Assembly: GCA_903837255.1 (NCBI GenBank)
Contig: CAILTZ010000693.1
Coordinates: 1 to 6,688 of the forward strand
Direction of reading: 5' to 3'
DNA length: 6,688 nt
From: an uncultured Pirellula sp.
GTDB taxonomy: Bacteria; Planctomycetota; Planctomycetia; Pirellulales; Pirellulaceae
Numbering within the stretch: position 1 is the first letter of the stretch; every line of letters starts with the position of its first letter. A model generated the notes under the pieces. It made no database searches. It was not told the origin of the DNA and worked only from the letters and a program-made list of their open reading frames with translations. Below, in pieces: positions 5,238-6,688 of the stretch. Both the position numbers and the translations under genes were made by a program.

Positions 5238-6688
5238 GTGTCTGAATCAGCGAAAACCGGAATTCTTGCCGCCCTGGCCGCAGTCACTGCTCTGGCTGCA
5301 TGGTCCACTACGACTCGTAACTTCACCACGGCCGAGTCCAACGCTGAAGCGCGAGTCAATCAGGTCCTGTTCGAAAAGTTCACCGATCCGCTCGACGCAG
5401 CATCCTTGAGAATTCTCAAATACGATACCGACATCGAGCAATACCAAGAGTTTGAAGTCGCCAAGGATAACCGAAGCGGTGTGTGGACTCTCCCGTCGAA
5501 CGAAAACTATCCAGCGGATGCCAACAAACAGATGAGCGAGGCGGCCAATCTGTTCGTTGGATTGAAAGTCCTCAATCTCGCTAGCGAAAAACGCGAGGAT
5601 CAAAAGCTATATGGCGTCCTTGAACCAGACAAGAAAAAAGAGGCCGAAGGGGGCGATGGCGTCGGTATGCTCGTCCAATTCCGCGATTCCAAAGGCGAAT
5701 CGCTGGTGGATCTGATCGTCGGCAAAGAAGACTCCCAAGACCCAAAAAGGCGATTTGTTCGGGTCCCGACCGAAGATGCGATCTACATCGCCGAAGTCAA
5801 TACCGCGCCCCTTAGCACCGACTTCAAACAATGGATCGAATCCGATCTGCTCAAACTCAGTGCCAACGACATCGAAACGCTCGGGATCCGAAATTACTCC
5901 CTGTCGCCAACCGACAAAAACACCCTGGAACTAGTCCCCACCTACGACGCCGATATCACCTACAACGTCCGTGAAGCCAAATGGAACGCCAAGACCATGA
6001 CCGTCTACGAAAATAGACGCCCGGCTCCTCGCGCCCTGGATGCCAGTGAGGAGCTCAATGTTTCCAAACTCAACGAAATGAAGAGCACCCTCGACAACCT
6101 TCGGATCGTCAACGTGGCAAGAAAACCCGCCGGGGTTGCGGCGGACCTCAAAGGTGAACAACTCGGCGATGAAACGAAAGTTGCTCTGCAACGCCGAGGA
6201 TTCTTCGCCCAAAAAAACACTGGCGGAAACGGCTATGAAATCTTTTCAATGGACGGAGATCTCCAAGTCACCCTCAAGGACGGTGTGCAGTACCTGCTCC
6301 GCTTCGGAAAAGGTGCAGGAGCTAGCTTCGAACCAACCGACAACGAAGATGCCGGCGAAAACGGCCAAAAGAAGGTTTCGATCAATAGATTCCTGATGGT
6401 CACGACACGTATCGATGAGTCCAAGTTCCCCCAACCAGAACTTGAACGAGTCCCCCAAAGCGTCGAAGAACTCAAAGCACTCGAAGCTGCCAAGAAGGCG
6501 GCACTTGCCCCTAAACCGGCTCCCCAAGAACCAGCACCACCAGCTCCACCCGCAGAACCAACTGCACCCAAGCCAGATGATCCCAAGCCAGATGATCCCA
6601 AGCCAGATGAGCCCAAGCCAGACGCAACCAAGCCCGAAGAGCCAAAGCCTGATGAGCCAAAGCCTGATGAGCCAAAGCCTGATGAGCC
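5238..6688 (+). CDS. DUF4340-domain membrane-anchored protein, 3' end beyond the window
   Basis: The gene opens with GTG and stays open for 483 full codons to the right edge, with no stop visible. Residues 7-23 (GILAALAAVTALAAWST, 8-24) form one hydrophobic segment with little before it, fitting an uncleaved signal anchor with the rest outside the cytoplasmic membrane. Residues about 45-400 resemble DUF4340: FEVAKDNRSGVWTLPSNENY (72-91), LYGVLEP (124-130), a LVDLIVGKE strand (156-164), a VRVP...AIYIAEV segment (174-187), FKQWIESDLLKL (196-207) and NRFLMVTTRID (383-393). From about 405 it becomes Glu/Ala-, then Pro-rich, ending in PKPDE-type repeats from residue 444. DUF4340 proteins often sit beside GldG-like genes and are presumed partners of that transporter; no biochemical role is established to my knowledge. 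The acidic, Lys-rich composition and no cysteine in the visible part suit an extracytoplasmic protein. In relatives I recall a further C-terminal helical part, so the repeat may be a linker. Confidence 0.85.
   Translation, partial: MSESAKTGILAALAAVTALAAWSTTTRNFTTAESNAEARVNQVLFEKFTDPLDAASLRILKYDTDIEQYQEFEVAKDNRSGVWTLPSNENYPADANKQMSEAANLFVGLKVLNLASEKREDQKLYGVLEPDKKKEAEGGDGVGMLVQFRDSKGESLVDLIVGKEDSQDPKRRFVRVPTEDAIYIAEVNTAPLSTDFKQWIESDLLKLSANDIETLGIRNYSLSPTDKNTLELVPTYDADITYNVREAKWNAKTMTVYENRRPAPRALDASEELNVSKLNEMKSTLDNLRIVNVARKPAGVAADLKGEQLGDETKVALQRRGFFAQKNTGGNGYEIFSMDGDLQVTLKDGVQYLLRFGKGAGASFEPTDNEDAGENGQKKVSINRFLMVTTRIDESKFPQPELERVPQSVEELKALEAAKKAALAPKPAPQEPAPPAPPAEPTAPKPDDPKPDDPKPDEPKPDATKPEEPKPDEPKPDEPKPDE
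6567..6688 (+). repeat. 15-bp minisatellite encoding Pro-Lys-Pro-Asp/Glu repeats
   Basis: Eight 15-bp in-frame units cover 6567-6686, and the repeat continues past the right edge. Units 1-3 are CCCAAGCCAGATGAT/G. Unit 4 (6612-6626) and unit 5 (6627-6641) are divergent. Units 6-8 are three identical copies of CCAAAGCCTGATGAG. The peptide is P-K-P-D-D/E, with one P-K-P-D-A and one T-K-P-E-E. The two sub-families with different synonymous codons indicate two separate local expansions, and the identical block looks recent. The true copy number cannot be read here. Confidence 0.95.

Noticed and set aside
6233..6631. - strand frame with Gly-Leu-Gly-Ser-Ser repeats
   Set aside because: The repeats are the mirror of the PKPDE minisatellite on the + strand, where the DUF4340 frame is continuous. 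It is a shadow.

Overview
The window reads like chromosomal DNA of a planctomycete, most likely a Pirellulaceae-type organism (Rhodopirellula or Pirellula relatives). This is an inference from three things: moderately GC-rich coding sequence, a single-polypeptide GldF-GldG fusion, and a following DUF4340 protein of the type I associate with that group. All supported genes lie on the + strand. There is no tRNA, rRNA, CRISPR array, IS element or recognisable defence system.

Layout. (1) 2-313: the C-terminal end of a medium-chain dehydrogenase/quinone oxidoreductase, cut by the left edge. (2) 314-418: a short spacer with degenerate direct repeats, including a 19-bp unit present twice just before the next start. 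(3) 419-1288: a ComF-family phosphoribosyltransferase-like protein with four CxxC pairs and a clear PRPP-binding motif. (4) 1289-1452: a compact regulatory spacer holding, in order, a strong hairpin, a sigma70-like promoter with a perfect TATAAT, a hairpin at the predicted mRNA 5' end, a 14-bp direct repeat and a Shine-Dalgarno sequence. (5) 1453-2196: an ABC ATPase of the GldA/NosF type. (6) 2197-2314: a spacer with an 11-bp-stem hairpin. (7) 2315-5182: a large membrane protein fusing an ABC-2 permease (GldF-like) to a GldG-like auxiliary domain, followed by a long coiled coil and a final membrane helix. (8) 5238 to the right edge: a membrane-anchored DUF4340 protein whose visible C-terminal part becomes a Pro-Lys-Pro-Asp/Glu repeat encoded by a 15-bp minisatellite that runs off the window.

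The last three genes look like one transcription unit starting near position 1376. They would form one membrane machine: the ATPase energises the permease, the GldG-like domain extends from the permease outside the cytoplasmic membrane, and the DUF4340 protein is anchored beside it with a repeat-rich tail. In Flavobacterium the related GldA/GldF/GldG proteins were found through gliding mutants. The substrate or role in planctomycetes is not known to me and nothing here reveals it. This cassette is the best candidate in the window for an incompletely described system. The oxidoreductase and comF look like unrelated neighbours.
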